Positions 1 to 10,551 of a stretch of DNA of 64,000 nucleotides are shown here, piece after piece. The stretch lies in contig NZ_NFJP01000016.1 of assembly GCF_002159915.1 (NCBI RefSeq), positions 1 to 64,000 of the forward strand. The letters are read 5' to 3'. A program made the position numbers and the translations under genes. The notes below the pieces were generated by a model. The model searched no databases. It was not told the origin of the DNA and saw nothing but the letters and a program-made list of their open reading frames with translations. Origin of the DNA: Gordonibacter sp. An230 (lineage in GTDB: Bacteria; Actinomycetota; Coriobacteriia; Coriobacteriales; Eggerthellaceae). The first letter of the stretch is position 1. The number at the start of each line of letters is the position of its first letter.

Positions 1-70
1 CCTCCCTCCCTCCCTCTTCTGTGCTTGAGCGAGGGCGTGGGGCGACGAGGAGCAGGGGGTCTGAGGGAGT

Positions 71-110
71 GCGCCTTCGACAACATCGTCGAAGCCGTTG
101 TCGAAGGCGC
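71..110. terminator. Perfect 14-bp inverted repeat, probable terminator of an upstream gene
   Basis: GCGCCTTCGACAAC (71-84) and its exact reverse complement (97-110) flank a 12-nt loop. A short T run (CTTTTT, about 126-131) follows 15 nt later, so it is not a textbook intrinsic terminator. It could also be an operator or a structured RNA. Confidence 0.45.
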
Positions 111-151
111 CGTTTGCAACGATGTCTTTTTCGGCGAATCGCCCTCCCAAA

Positions 152-167
152 TGTTTCACGTGAAACA
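152..167. other. parS centromere-like site (ParB binding)
   Basis: Exact palindrome TGTTTCACGTGAAACA, matching the bacterial parS consensus. A second copy starts 48 bp away and a third lies at 17555. ParB loads at such sites, which cluster near oriC, so this places the window in the origin-proximal part of the chromosome. The parA/parB genes are not in the window. Confidence 0.93.
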
Positions 168-199
168 TTTGTTCTTATATCGCACTACATTGCGATAAA

Positions 200-215
200 T
201 GTTTCACGTGAAACA
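200..215. other. parS centromere-like site (ParB binding)
   Basis: Second exact TGTTTCACGTGAAACA copy, 48 bp from the first start to start. Confidence 0.93.
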
Positions 216-290
216 TGTGAGGGAGGAGTGATGAGACAGCGCTTCGTCGATCAGCCGGGCGGCCGTTTGTTCCCGCTCAATCGTCGTGGA

Positions 291-353
291 CGGCGCATCC
301 CGGCTCGGCTGCGGTGAGCGGCGCATCCCGACTCGGCTGCGGTGGACGGCGCA
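291..353. repeat. 28-bp direct tandem repeat, 2.2 copies
   Basis: Two adjacent 28-bp units (291-318 and 319-346) differ at two bases and share the core CGGCGCATCCCG. A third partial unit (CGGCGCA) follows. There is no coding frame across it. It probably arose by slippage in intergenic DNA near the parS sites. Confidence 0.75.
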
Positions 354-602
354 AGCTGTTTCGCTCTCGTTTCGGTTTGCGGGAAGGCCACAGGGGATTC
401 GTGTGAGTGTGGGTGCTGTTCTGCCGTTTGCGTCGTCCTCGCTTTGACGGCAGTCTGTGTACGGCTCGTGCGGGCACGGGCCAATCGTGTCGAAGCGGTG
501 TTTCAAATGTCATAAGGGCTGCATGTTCGTCTGGGCGCAGCCCGCCGAGAATGAATGCCTTTGCAAAAAAAGAAGATGCGTGCGACGCGTCTAGGAGCGT
601 TG

Positions 603-971
603 TCAGTCTTTGCCCACGATGGCGTTCATGATGCCCGAAACGATGCTGATGACGATGGATGCTATGAAGGCGCTGCCGAATGTGGCGATGACGATGCCCA
701 CTTGGAAGATGCCGTTTGCCAGCCATGCGGCCACGTACAGCATAAAGGTATTCACCACCAGGTAAAAAATGCCGAGTGTGATCACGGTGATGGGCAGGCT
801 GAGCACCTGCATGACGGGCTTCACGCTGATGTTGATGAGCGATAGGATGAGCCCGAAGACGGCGATGGCCGCCCACGCCTCCGTGCCGCCGATGATCTCG
901 ATGCCGGGCACTAGCCACACGGCCACGCCCACGGCGATGGCGGTTACGAGCCAGCGAATGATGAAGTTCAT
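603..971 (-). CDS. YvlD / mycobacterial-holin-type small membrane protein
   Basis: A 122-residue protein that is nearly all hydrophobic, with about four membrane segments: residues ~5-25 (start MNFIIRWLVTAIAVGVAVWL), ~30-50, ~60-85 and ~90-118. The ISVKPVMQVLSLPITVITLG stretch is characteristic of the YvlD / 'phage holin family IV' group of four-helix proteins. The family's role is not settled; members are found in envelope-stress loci and no lytic function is implied. It is transcribed alone on the minus strand and its neighbours give no functional hint. Confidence 0.8.
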   Translation of the reverse strand: MNFIIRWLVTAIAVGVAVWLVPGIEIIGGTEAWAAIAVFGLILSLINISVKPVMQVLSLPITVITLGIFYLVVNTFMLYVAAWLANGIFQVGIVIATFGSAFIASIVISIVSGIMNAIVGKD

Positions 972-1589
972 GGGCGAGCCTTTCGTGTGATTCTTGCCAA
1001 AGCCACTATACCGTGTGGCGTGTTGCGAGGCGCAAAAGTCATGAATCCGTTACCGCTTCGAGCGCCGAATAGGAGTGTGCAAAGGTGCGGGAAGGGGGCG
1101 GAAAGGCGCGGGTGGGAGGAAGGGAGCGAGGAATGGCGCGGCCTGGTGCTGTGAGGGCGAAAGGCGTGAGCTGGTGCATTGAGGGAGCGAATGCTTGCGA
1201 GCGTCGAGTCGTCGGTGCGGCGCGAATGGAGTGGGCTGGGTACATGGAAGGGGTCGGAAAACGTGGACAGGCGCGACGGAGATCGCTGAAAGGCATGAGA
1301 GAGCGTGGAAGAGCGCTGGCAGTGCGGCGAAGAACGTGAAAAGGGATGGGAATGCGCGGTGAGAATAGAACACGGAAAGCAGTCCGCAATCCGATCTTCC
1401 CGCCTATCCTTCGAAAAGGGCTTTTGTTTGAGAGGCACGGTCCGAAGGATCGCTGGCTTGCGGCGAGAGATGCGCGTTGCGAACGATTCCGGGCTTTAGG
1501 CGAACTCCGGGCAAGTGATATTCCCGCGCGCGATGAAGAGGGCGGAAAGTTGGCGGCGGGCGAATCCTCCGCCAACTTTCCGTCGCTCG
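972..1589. other. 618 bp without a gene, strongly purine-rich on the plus strand
   Basis: From about 1080 to 1480 the plus strand is dominated by G and A (runs such as GGGAGGAAGGGAGCGAGG), with little T. Open frames exist only because stops are rare in such sequence, and their translations are low-complexity. The only feature recognised is the hairpin at 1543-1582. There is no tRNA or recognisable ncRNA. Confidence 0.6.
1543..1582 (-). terminator. 14-bp-stem hairpin just after the dimethylargininase-like gene
   Basis: The arms at 1543-1556 (CGGAAAGTTGGCGG) and 1569-1582 are perfect complements with a 12-nt loop. The hairpin starts 8 nt past the stop codon of the minus-strand gene ending at 1590. 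Only a weak pyrimidine tract follows on the minus strand, so termination strength is uncertain. Confidence 0.6.
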
Positions 1590-2366
1590 TTAGAAGCGCA
1601 AGGAGAGGCAGCTCAAGCCGCCGTCGAGTTTGCGGTACTCGGACGTGTCCACGGTGATGGTCTTGTAGCCGGCGTCCTGCACGGCCGCGAGAACGGTGGG
1701 GTAGCCTTCGGGCACGATGACGGTGCCGTTCACCCAGATGCAGTTGGCGGCGTAGGCCTCGTCCTCGGGGATCTCGATGCGGTGGTACTGCTCGAAGTCG
1801 GGCTTGGTCACGAACTCGCCGGACACCAGCATGTTGCCGTTCTCCAGGTAGTTCACGCCGGTCTTCAGATGCAGCACGTGCTCGAGCGGCACCTCGGAGC
1901 CCTCGAGGCCCCAGCCTTCCAGGATCTCGAAGAACTGGCGGATGCCCTCCTCGTTCGTGCGGGCCGAGCGGCCCACGTAGAAATGGTCGCCCACCATCAT
2001 CACGTCGCCGCCGTCCAGCGTGCCGGGCGAAACGATGTGCGCCACGTGCTCGTCGTCGAAGAACTGGCGCACGGCGGGTTCGATCTCGTCCTTCTCGCCG
2101 TTGCGGCTGGCCGCGCCGGGGTTGGTGATGATGGCGCCGCAGCGCGTGATGACGGCCGGGTCCTCCACGAAGCAGGAGTCGGGGAACTCTTCGAGCGCAG
2201 GCAGCACCGTCACCTCCACGCCGCACTCCTTGAGGGCCGCGATGTAGTCGTCGTGCTGCTTGCACGCCAGCTCGTAGTCGGGTTTTCCCAATTCGGGAGC
2301 CGAGGTGATGCCATCCACCATGGACTTGGCAGGACGGCGGACGATGACATTGGTGAACTTGGTCAT
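1590..2366 (-). CDS. N(G),N(G)-dimethylarginine dimethylaminohydrolase-like (guanidino-group-modifying) enzyme
   Basis: A 258-residue protein of the pentein (DDAH / arginine deiminase) superfamily, which hydrolyses guanidino compounds through a covalent cysteine intermediate. Visible motifs are the substrate-loop PDSCFVEDPAV (~60), the GTLDGGDV loop (~118), the YVGRSARTNEEG block (~135), LHLKTGVNYL with its catalytic-type His (~173), and the C-terminal GGLSCLSLRF, whose Cys is the expected nucleophile. The length fits dimethylargininases (~255 aa) rather than true arginine deiminases (~400 aa). A start 11 codons upstream is possible, but 2366 is preceded by AAGAAGGA at good spacing. The physiological substrate (methylarginine, arginine or other) cannot be told from sequence. 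Confidence 0.88.
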   Translation of the reverse strand: MTKFTNVIVRRPAKSMVDGITSAPELGKPDYELACKQHDDYIAALKECGVEVTVLPALEEFPDSCFVEDPAVITRCGAIITNPGAASRNGEKDEIEPAVRQFFDDEHVAHIVSPGTLDGGDVMMVGDHFYVGRSARTNEEGIRQFFEILEGWGLEGSEVPLEHVLHLKTGVNYLENGNMLVSGEFVTKPDFEQYHRIEIPEDEAYAANCIWVNGTVIVPEGYPTVLAAVQDAGYKTITVDTSEYRKLDGGLSCLSLRF

Positions 2367-2452
2367 GATGGAATCCTTCTTTCCTCGACGCAGGAACATG
2401 CTCGGTGCGTATACTATAGTTCAGTTTTGGTCCGAACGGTGAGCAGGATTTC

Positions 2453-4120
2453 ATGGCGAATCGAAAACAGCGGAACGGGAAAGGGCGTCGCCCGGCGGCG
2501 AGCTATGCGCGTGCAAGGGCTGCAGCAGGGCGCGCGGATCGCCCGGTGCTTCCTCGGATGAATGCGATGGACGAGGCGCGTGCGGAGGGGAGGGGCTGCG
2601 AGGCTGAGGAAGAGGCTGCGGGGCGTGCGGGGGTCGCTTTGCGGAGCGCATCATGCGGAGCGGACGATGCGCGCCGATGTCCCGTCGAGAGGGAATGCGG
2701 AGCGTGCCAGCATGTGGGGCGGCCTTATGCCGAGCAACTGACGGAGAAGGACGCGCGCGTGGCCGCGCTGTTCGACGATGTGGCTGCGGAGGGAGCGATG
2801 AGGCCCATTCTCGGCATGGAGGAGCCCTATCATTACCGTAACAAAGTGGTTTCGCCGTATGCCCCCGGGCGTCGATTGTCCGATGGCGCAGAGCGCGGTC
2901 GGGGAGGTGCGCGCGATATGCGGAGCGCTTCTGGTCGCGGGCGCGCGGGCGTGAAGGGGCATGATCGGCGCCGTGGGCGCGCCGAAGCGCCGCGACGCGA
3001 GGTGCTGTGCGGCATGTACGCCTCCGGATCCCATCGCATCGTGCCCACCGACGGCTGCTTGATCGAGAACGAGGAGGCCAAGCGCATTATTCGCGCCATT
3101 CGTGACCTCATGGGCCGCTTCGGCCTTACGCCCTACGACGAGGATGCGCATGCGGGCTTTCTGCGGCATGCCGTGGTGCGTGTGGGGCATGAGAGCGGAG
3201 AGGTGCTGGTCACGCTCGTGACGAATGGGAGGGAGTTTCCCGCGTCCCGTGCGTTCTGTCGCGAACTCGTGCGTCGCTGTCCTGCCGTCACCACCATCGT
3301 GCAGAACGTTAACGAGCGTCGGACGAACGTCATCCTCGGGCAGCGAGAGCAGCGCCTCTACGGACCCGGTTTCATTCTGGACACGCTGTGCGGTCTGAGT
3401 TTTCGCATCTCGTCGCAATCGTTTTACCAGGTGAATGCGGTTCAGACCGAAGTTCTGTACGAAACGGCCGTGTTCCTTGCGGGGCTTACGGGCGTGGAGC
3501 GCGTCATCGACGCCTACTGTGGCACGGGGACCATTGGCCTGGTCGCTGCCAAACGCGGTGCGGCGCAGGTGACGGGTGTGGACACGGTGGCGTCGGCCAT
3601 TCGCGATGCGCGCGAGAACGCTCGGCACAACGGTGTGGAGAACGCGCGCTTCGTGGTGGGGGACGCAGGTGACTTCATGCGCGGGCTGTCTCGTGTGGGC
3701 GAGCGTGCCGACGTGCTGCTCATGGATCCGCCGCGTGCCGGAGCGAGCGAGGCGTTTCTGGAGGCGGCAGCCGAGCTTGCGCCCGCGCGCATCGTCTACA
3801 TCTCCTGCAATCCCGAAACCCAAGTGCGCGACCTGAGGTTCTTGAAAGGTAGAGGCTATGCTGTGCGCGTCGTGCAGCCTGTCGACATGTTCCCGCACAC
3901 CGATCATATAGAGACGGTGGCGCTGCTGACCCGGGATGGATCTGCGGAAGGCTCGTCGCGCGGAGACGTCGGCGCGGATGTCGCGTCGTCAGAGCTTGGT
4001 CCGGGCGATGCGGCGAAGAGGCCGGCATGCGGGCAGGATCAGGCGCGTTCCGTCGGTGTTGACGTCTCGAAGGCGTCCTCGCCGCATGCGGGTAACGAGA
4101 GCGGAGGGGGTAGAGGATGA
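2453..4120 (+). CDS. 23S rRNA (uracil-5-)-methyltransferase, RlmD/TrmA family
   Basis: A 555-residue SAM-dependent RNA m5U methyltransferase. The iron-sulfur cysteines appear as CPVERECGACQH (~75) plus a later Cys in VLCGMYASG (~184). The SAM fold begins at VIDAYCGTGTIGL (~352), the MDPPRAGA motif IV is at ~424, and the catalytic cysteine lies in YISCNPETQ (~446). The TDH motif before the C-terminus (HTDHIETVALL) is also present. The first ~70 residues are low-complexity Arg/Ala/Gly, so translation might start at the later Met (~32). There are also basic inserts at ~145-180 and a charged tail after ~490. The exact target uridine cannot be read from sequence. It overlaps the next gene by 4 nt. 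Confidence 0.9.
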   Translation: MANRKQRNGKGRRPAASYARARAAAGRADRPVLPRMNAMDEARAEGRGCEAEEEAAGRAGVALRSASCGADDARRCPVERECGACQHVGRPYAEQLTEKDARVAALFDDVAAEGAMRPILGMEEPYHYRNKVVSPYAPGRRLSDGAERGRGGARDMRSASGRGRAGVKGHDRRRGRAEAPRREVLCGMYASGSHRIVPTDGCLIENEEAKRIIRAIRDLMGRFGLTPYDEDAHAGFLRHAVVRVGHESGEVLVTLVTNGREFPASRAFCRELVRRCPAVTTIVQNVNERRTNVILGQREQRLYGPGFILDTLCGLSFRISSQSFYQVNAVQTEVLYETAVFLAGLTGVERVIDAYCGTGTIGLVAAKRGAAQVTGVDTVASAIRDARENARHNGVENARFVVGDAGDFMRGLSRVGERADVLLMDPPRAGASEAFLEAAAELAPARIVYISCNPETQVRDLRFLKGRGYAVRVVQPVDMFPHTDHIETVALLTRDGSAEGSSRGDVGADVASSELGPGDAAKRPACGQDQARSVGVDVSKASSPHAGNESGGGRG

Positions 4121-4425
4121 GATGGGGCACGGAGCCTGTGCGTGAAGATCCGAGTCGGTATCAGAGCATGGCAATGCATCAGCCGTTCGAGGTCGGCCCG
4201 TATCGGATTCGCTGTCCGCGTTGCGGAAGCGCGGTCGTGAATGTTCAGGTGGTGAGCGAGGTGGAGAGGCGCGGATGCCTGTCTAGCTGCCTGATGGTCC
4301 TTCTTGCGCTTACGATCATCGGCATTCCGCTGATGATCCTCTGGATCGTTCTGCGGGGCGAAAAGACCCGAACGCGCAACTGCGCCGTGTGCCAGTCGTG
4401 CGGTTGTTCATGGGATGTGCCTTGA
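4117..4425 (+). CDS. Small zinc-ribbon membrane protein, LITAF-like layout
   Basis: A 102-residue protein that starts inside the stop of the methyltransferase gene (ATGA overlap), implying translational coupling. A CPRCGS knuckle (~33) is followed by one hydrophobic segment, LMVLLALTIIGIPLMILWIV (~59-78), and then a second knuckle, CAVCQSCGC (~89-97). A CxxC, membrane-insert, CxxC order resembles the LITAF-type zinc ribbon that sits on membrane surfaces. Function is unknown, and the family link is by topology only. Confidence 0.72.
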   Translation: MRWGTEPVREDPSRYQSMAMHQPFEVGPYRIRCPRCGSAVVNVQVVSEVERRGCLSSCLMVLLALTIIGIPLMILWIVLRGEKTRTRNCAVCQSCGCSWDVP

Positions 4426-4728
4426 TGGGGCTGTCGCTGTGGTGTTCGGCCCCCTTGGAAAGCGCATGGTATTCGGTGTCGATGTCCGAGAGGCTCTGGC
4501 AGGGGCGGTGCGACTTCGTCCGAGGAAGGAGAATCGGCAAGACGCTAAGGGCCGGGATGGCTCGAATTGGGATATCGCCCGGCGCGCAGGGGCGTTGGAC
4601 ATCCTGTTTGCACGAGAGGTCAATGCCGGCAACGAGGGGCGAGCTTCCGCACATGGCGCTTCGCTGCTGGTTTCATCCGTTCCGTTGTCTGCTCTTGTGC
4701 GTCCGCTTCCGATGAGAGGAGGTACTCC
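4426..4728 (+). other. 303-bp spacer before tilS
   Basis: Open frames continue through this spacer but look non-coding, and the ribosome-binding site at 4714-4722 fixes the tilS start at the end of it. No promoter, repeat or RNA was recognised. Confidence 0.5.
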
Positions 4729-5841
4729 GTGTCTGAAATCGTTTCGATCGCCGATCGCGCAGTGGCGACGCTTGTCGGGCGCGATCTTGCGAGTGCGGAA
4801 ACGCCAGCGCTGCTCATGGTGTCGGGCGGCTCGGACTCCACGGCGCTTGCGTACGTGGCGTGCGAGCTGCGCGAGCGCGGCGTGCTCGGCAAGTTGGCCA
4901 TCCTGCATGTGAACCATTTGCTGCGAGGCGAGGATTCCGACGAAGACGCGCGCTTTGTCGCGCGCTTGTCCGATTTGCTCGACATTCCTCTGTTTCTGCG
5001 CTGTGTCAACGTTGCGGCCGAAGTTGAGCGCACGGGCGAGAACTTGGAGGCCGTCGCGCGGCACGAACGCTACCTCGCTGCCCAGGAAGCGCTCGAGAGC
5101 CTGTGCCTGGATGCTGCGGCGCCGCTTGCGGACGGGCGCATCCTGACGGCGCATACGGCCGATGATCGCGTTGAGAGCTTCTACATGCGCTCCATCGTGG
5201 GCACGGGTCCGGGAGGATTCCGCGCCATGCGCTATCGAAACGGGTCCGTAGTGCGACCGCTGCTTGACGTGAGCCGCGAAGAGCTGCGGGCTTATCTGGC
5301 TGAACGCGAGCGCGTGGGGCTGCCAATGGTGCGCGACGGGGCGGGGGCGCTCTGGCGCGAGGATGCGACGAACGCCCATACCGACCGTTTTCGCGCTTAT
5401 GTGCGTCACGAGATCGTGCCGCGCGCTAAAAAACGCAATCCGCAGCTGCTTGAGGTGCTCGTGCGCACCATGAACCTCGTCGCTGACGAGGACGATCTGC
5501 TCGACGGCATGGCGGCCGAGGTGGAGCTTCGCTGCGTGTCGGCGCTCGATCCGGAGGATCCCTCTGCAGGATGCGTGCTCGCTCCCGATCTGGGTGCGGA
5601 GCCGCTGCCCCTTGCTCGGCGCGTGACGGTGCGCGTGCTGCAGCGGCTCCTCGGGGCCGACGCGCGGGTGGAGGCGGCGTCGGTCGAGGCCGTGCTGGCC
5701 GCCTTTGATCGCTCCGATGGAGGTCGTCCCATCGGCGGCTACGTGGCGAACGTGCAAGGCGATCTGGCGGTGAGCGCTAACAAGCGGGGCGTGCGCCTCG
5801 AGCCTATGGCCGCCTACCGCGCCCGCCGCAAGCGCGGGTAG
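4729..5841 (+). CDS. tilS: tRNA(Ile)-lysidine synthase
   Basis: A 370-residue PP-loop ATPase that converts C34 of the CAU-anticodon tRNA-Ile to lysidine, making the tRNA read AUA. The ATP-binding loop SGGSDSTAL is at residues ~34-42, followed by HVNHLLRGEDSDED (~61) and the TAHTADDRVESF segment (~140) typical of TilS. The GTG start at 4729 is chosen because GAGAGGAGG sits 6 nt upstream; the frame is open for 54 more codons upstream but those encode low-complexity sequence. The tilS-maf-hpt-ftsH order is a variant of the common bacterial tilS-hpt-ftsH arrangement, with maf inserted. Confidence 0.93.
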   Translation: MSEIVSIADRAVATLVGRDLASAETPALLMVSGGSDSTALAYVACELRERGVLGKLAILHVNHLLRGEDSDEDARFVARLSDLLDIPLFLRCVNVAAEVERTGENLEAVARHERYLAAQEALESLCLDAAAPLADGRILTAHTADDRVESFYMRSIVGTGPGGFRAMRYRNGSVVRPLLDVSREELRAYLAERERVGLPMVRDGAGALWREDATNAHTDRFRAYVRHEIVPRAKKRNPQLLEVLVRTMNLVADEDDLLDGMAAEVELRCVSALDPEDPSAGCVLAPDLGAEPLPLARRVTVRVLQRLLGADARVEAASVEAVLAAFDRSDGGRPIGGYVANVQGDLAVSANKRGVRLEPMAAYRARRKRG

Positions 5842-5943
5842 GGGCCGAGGCGCGGAGGGGCGGGCGGCTTCGACGACCGGTTTCCCGCAGTGCCGACGAG
5901 CGGCGTCTCGCGCGACATTTTCGGCGGGGGACAGGCGGCAACT

Positions 5944-5958
5944 GCGCTACAATAGCGC
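5944..5958 (+). promoter_or_regulatory. Candidate maf promoter with a palindromic -10 region; possibly leaderless
   Basis: TACAAT (5948-5953) lies inside the perfect inverted repeat GCGCTA-CAA-TAGCGC and only 7 nt before the maf ATG at 5961, with no Shine-Dalgarno between. If it is the -10 box, transcription would begin at or next to the start codon. No clear -35 box is visible. Confidence 0.4.
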
Positions 5959-5960
5959 GT

Positions 5961-6809
5961 ATGGAAAACGAACGGAACATGCTGTCGGACGCCGGCGCCG
6001 ATCCCAGCGACCCTGCTTTCGTCGCAAGCGGTCCTGCGTCCGTTTCCAACGCAGCGTCCGGGAACGTCGTTTCCGATGCCGCCTCGCTCGGAGCGCCTGT
6101 TGACGGCGTTTCCGGTGTCGCGTCTGCCGGTGCCGCTCCCGAACCCCCTGCCTCCGCCGCGCCCGCTGCGACCGGCGATGCCGCTCCTTCCCTCGACGTT
6201 GTCCTTGCGAGCGCCTCTCCACGTCGCAGGCAACTGCTTGCGGACGCCGGCGTCAAGTTCACGGTGCGCGTGTCGGATGTAGATGAGACGCTCGACGCCG
6301 ACCTGCTGGCCGATCCTCGCGAGGCCGTCAAGAAGCTGGCCGAACGCAAAGCGGGCGCGGTCGTGCAGGAGGTGCTTGCTGAGGACTACATCGGCGTGGC
6401 GGCCGTTCTCGGTGCCGACACGATGGTGGTCCTCGACGGCGAGATATTCGGCAAACCCGCCAGCCTCTCGCACGCTAAGCATATGTTGCGCCGTCTGTCG
6501 GGTCGTGCTCACGAGGTGCTCACCGCCGTATCGGTGTGGATGGTGGCGGCGCCCGAGCCGGAGCAGGTGTCGCTCGGTTTCCGCACGTTCGTCGATGTTG
6601 CGCGGGTGACATTTCGGGAACTTTCAGACGAAGAGATTGCGGACTACCTGCGCAAGGGTGAGTCGTTCGACAAGGCGGGCGCCTACGCCGTCCAAGGGGC
6701 CGGGGCCGATCTCGTGTCACGGGTCGAGGGCGATCTCGACACCGTCATTGGGCTGCCGGTGGGCAGGCTCCTGCGCGAGTTCCCCGACCTCGCGTGTTCG
6801 TCGCGCTGA
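5961..6809 (+). CDS. maf: Maf-family nucleotide pyrophosphatase (house-cleaning NTPase)
   Basis: A 282-residue protein. The Maf domain begins at LASASPRRRQLL (~84) and continues with GADTMVVLDGE (~153), the GKPAS motif, HEVLTAVSVW (~185), then the FDKAGAYAVQGAGA block (~235) and GLPVGRLLREF at the end. Maf proteins hydrolyse non-canonical nucleoside triphosphates and were first linked to septum inhibition. The oddity is a ~75-residue Ala/Ser/Pro-rich N-terminal extension absent from typical ~190-aa Maf proteins. There is no internal ATG or GTG close to the domain, so the extension appears to be translated. No ribosome-binding site precedes the ATG. Confidence 0.9.
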   Translation: MENERNMLSDAGADPSDPAFVASGPASVSNAASGNVVSDAASLGAPVDGVSGVASAGAAPEPPASAAPAATGDAAPSLDVVLASASPRRRQLLADAGVKFTVRVSDVDETLDADLLADPREAVKKLAERKAGAVVQEVLAEDYIGVAAVLGADTMVVLDGEIFGKPASLSHAKHMLRRLSGRAHEVLTAVSVWMVAAPEPEQVSLGFRTFVDVARVTFRELSDEEIADYLRKGESFDKAGAYAVQGAGADLVSRVEGDLDTVIGLPVGRLLREFPDLACSSR

Positions 6810-7529
6810 CGGGTGGTGCCCGCCGATTGCGGGCTCTCCGGCTTTTCGACGCCCCGCTTCGCGTTCGTTGCGCTTCTCCCGCTTTCGCGGATGTCTCGTC
6901 CTCGATGCGGTGCTTTCGGCGCGGTTTCCCTTTTTCTTCGGACCAGGGCGTTGTCGCGGCAAGGCGGGACGGGCATCCTTGCGCTTGCTTCTCGAACCGG
7001 TTTCTCTCCGTTTCGACTCGTGCGCTGCGCTTTCGGGCCTTTCCGGCTTGTTGCGCCAGCTCTGCGCCCCGTCTCTTCCCTGCTTTCGTTCTTTTGCCCG
7101 CGTTCCGCCCTACCTCGCCTCCTTTGTTCACGGCCCGTTTCGAGGCTGGCGCGCCCGCTTCCGAGGCCCCTGCCCTGTCTTTCGCCTTTCGGGTCCGGCG
7201 CACCGGCTCGTCTCGTCCTGCTCCTCTCGTTAGCTCGCGGTTCCAGGGATGCCGTGCTTTCTCGCGTTCATGTCCCACCGTTCGTCAACTGCTGCCTGCT
7301 CTCTGCCATTACGTCGGGCGGCCTCTCGGTTTTCGCCTTATCGTCCCAGTTCCCAGGTCGAAATGTAAAAATCGTGGCATGTGGCGCGGCGTTACCGTAT
7401 CGTCTCCTTTTCCCGAAGTGGCAATGGTACACTTACCAAATTCAAGGTAGGTGCAATGCCCTGCGCTCCGGTCGACTTCGGGTTGGTATGGAGCCGGAGC
7501 AGTGAGGAAGCGACAAAGAGGCTGCGATC
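6810..7529 (+). other. 720 bp without a gene, strongly pyrimidine-rich on the plus strand
   Basis: Between about 6840 and 7330 the plus strand is rich in C and T (for example CTTCTCCCGCTTTCGCGG), the opposite skew to the 1080-1480 region. Frames are open but the translations are repetitive Arg/Ser/Phe sequence with no family resemblance. The last ~100 bp should contain the hpt promoter, but none is clear. No RNA gene was recognised. Confidence 0.55.
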
Positions 7530-8072
7530 GTGCACGACGACATTGCGGAGATATTGTTCACCGAAGAGGACATCGCTCGGCGCGTGAACGAGATCGGCGC
7601 TGCGATAACGAGGGACTATGCGGACTATGCCGAAGAGGGAATCGTCCTCGTTTCGGTACTGCGCGGCGCGGCTATCTTCATGGCGGACCTTGCGCGGAAG
7701 ATCGACCTTCCGGTGGAGATGGACTACATGGCCATCTCGTCGTACGGCAATGGGGCGAAAAGCTCCGGGGTTGTGCGCATACTGAAGGATCTTACCTCCC
7801 AGATAGAGGGCCGCCATGTCATCGTTGCCGAGGACATCCTCGATTCAGGCCTCACCTTGACGTACTTGCTGAAGAACCTGGCTTCGCGTCGTCCGGCCTC
7901 CCTTAAAGTGGCCACGCTCCTGCGCAAGCGGACGCGCGCCCAGGCGAAGATCGATTGCGCATACGTTGGCTTCGAGTGCCCTGACGAGTTCATCGTGGGC
8001 TACGGATTGGACTTTGCGGAGCGTTACCGCAATCTGCCCTATATCGGCGTCTTGAGGCCGGAAATGTACTAG
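7530..8072 (+). CDS. hpt: Hypoxanthine(-guanine) phosphoribosyltransferase
   Basis: A 180-residue purine-salvage enzyme that transfers phosphoribose from PRPP to hypoxanthine or guanine in the cytoplasm. The PRPP-binding loop appears as VIVAEDILDSGLTL (~93-106), preceded by SVLRGAAIFMADL (~42) and MAISSYGNGAKSSG (~65). The C-terminal FIVGYGLDFAERYRNLPYIG is a family hallmark. Translation starts at GTG with AAGAGG 8 nt upstream. Placement before ftsH is the usual bacterial order. Confidence 0.95.
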   Translation: MHDDIAEILFTEEDIARRVNEIGAAITRDYADYAEEGIVLVSVLRGAAIFMADLARKIDLPVEMDYMAISSYGNGAKSSGVVRILKDLTSQIEGRHVIVAEDILDSGLTLTYLLKNLASRRPASLKVATLLRKRTRAQAKIDCAYVGFECPDEFIVGYGLDFAERYRNLPYIGVLRPEMY

Positions 8073-8199
8073 CACGGCGGCCCGATGCGGGCGCGCGGAC
8101 CGGACGGTGCTCGAGGGCGGGGCGCGATGTCTGGCGAAGGGCGCGACGTGGCGGTTCGCCGACACCGCAAACCCCTGCGGAAGAGGAAGTAAGGCTTTT

Positions 8200-10547
<2,348 letters not shown>

Positions 10548-10551
<4 letters not shown>

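Larger units (their letters stand above)
1..602. other. Leading intergenic region with no convincing gene
   Basis: No reading frame here looks like a protein: the frames are arginine-rich, and one simply translates the parS repeats. The region holds (CCTC)4 at positions 1-16, a strong hairpin at 71-110, two parS sites and a 28-bp tandem repeat, which are listed separately. The gene upstream of the window may end before position 1. Confidence 0.6.

Noticed and set aside
1-16. (CCTC)4 as a G-quadruplex on the minus strand
   Set aside because: Only three complete GGG runs fall inside the window, so the motif cannot be judged at the edge.
21-317. 98-codon frame across the first two parS sites
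   Set aside because: It contains the translated parS repeats (VSRET twice), showing it is not under coding constraint.
1039-2454. 471-codon frame on the minus strand
   Set aside because: It overlaps the well-supported dimethylargininase-like gene in another frame and gives repetitive Arg/Pro/Ser sequence; a GC-rich shadow frame.
6794-7505. Two overlapping ~220-codon frames after maf
   Set aside because: Both are products of the pyrimidine-rich skew; Arg/Ser/Phe/Pro-rich with no family resemblance.
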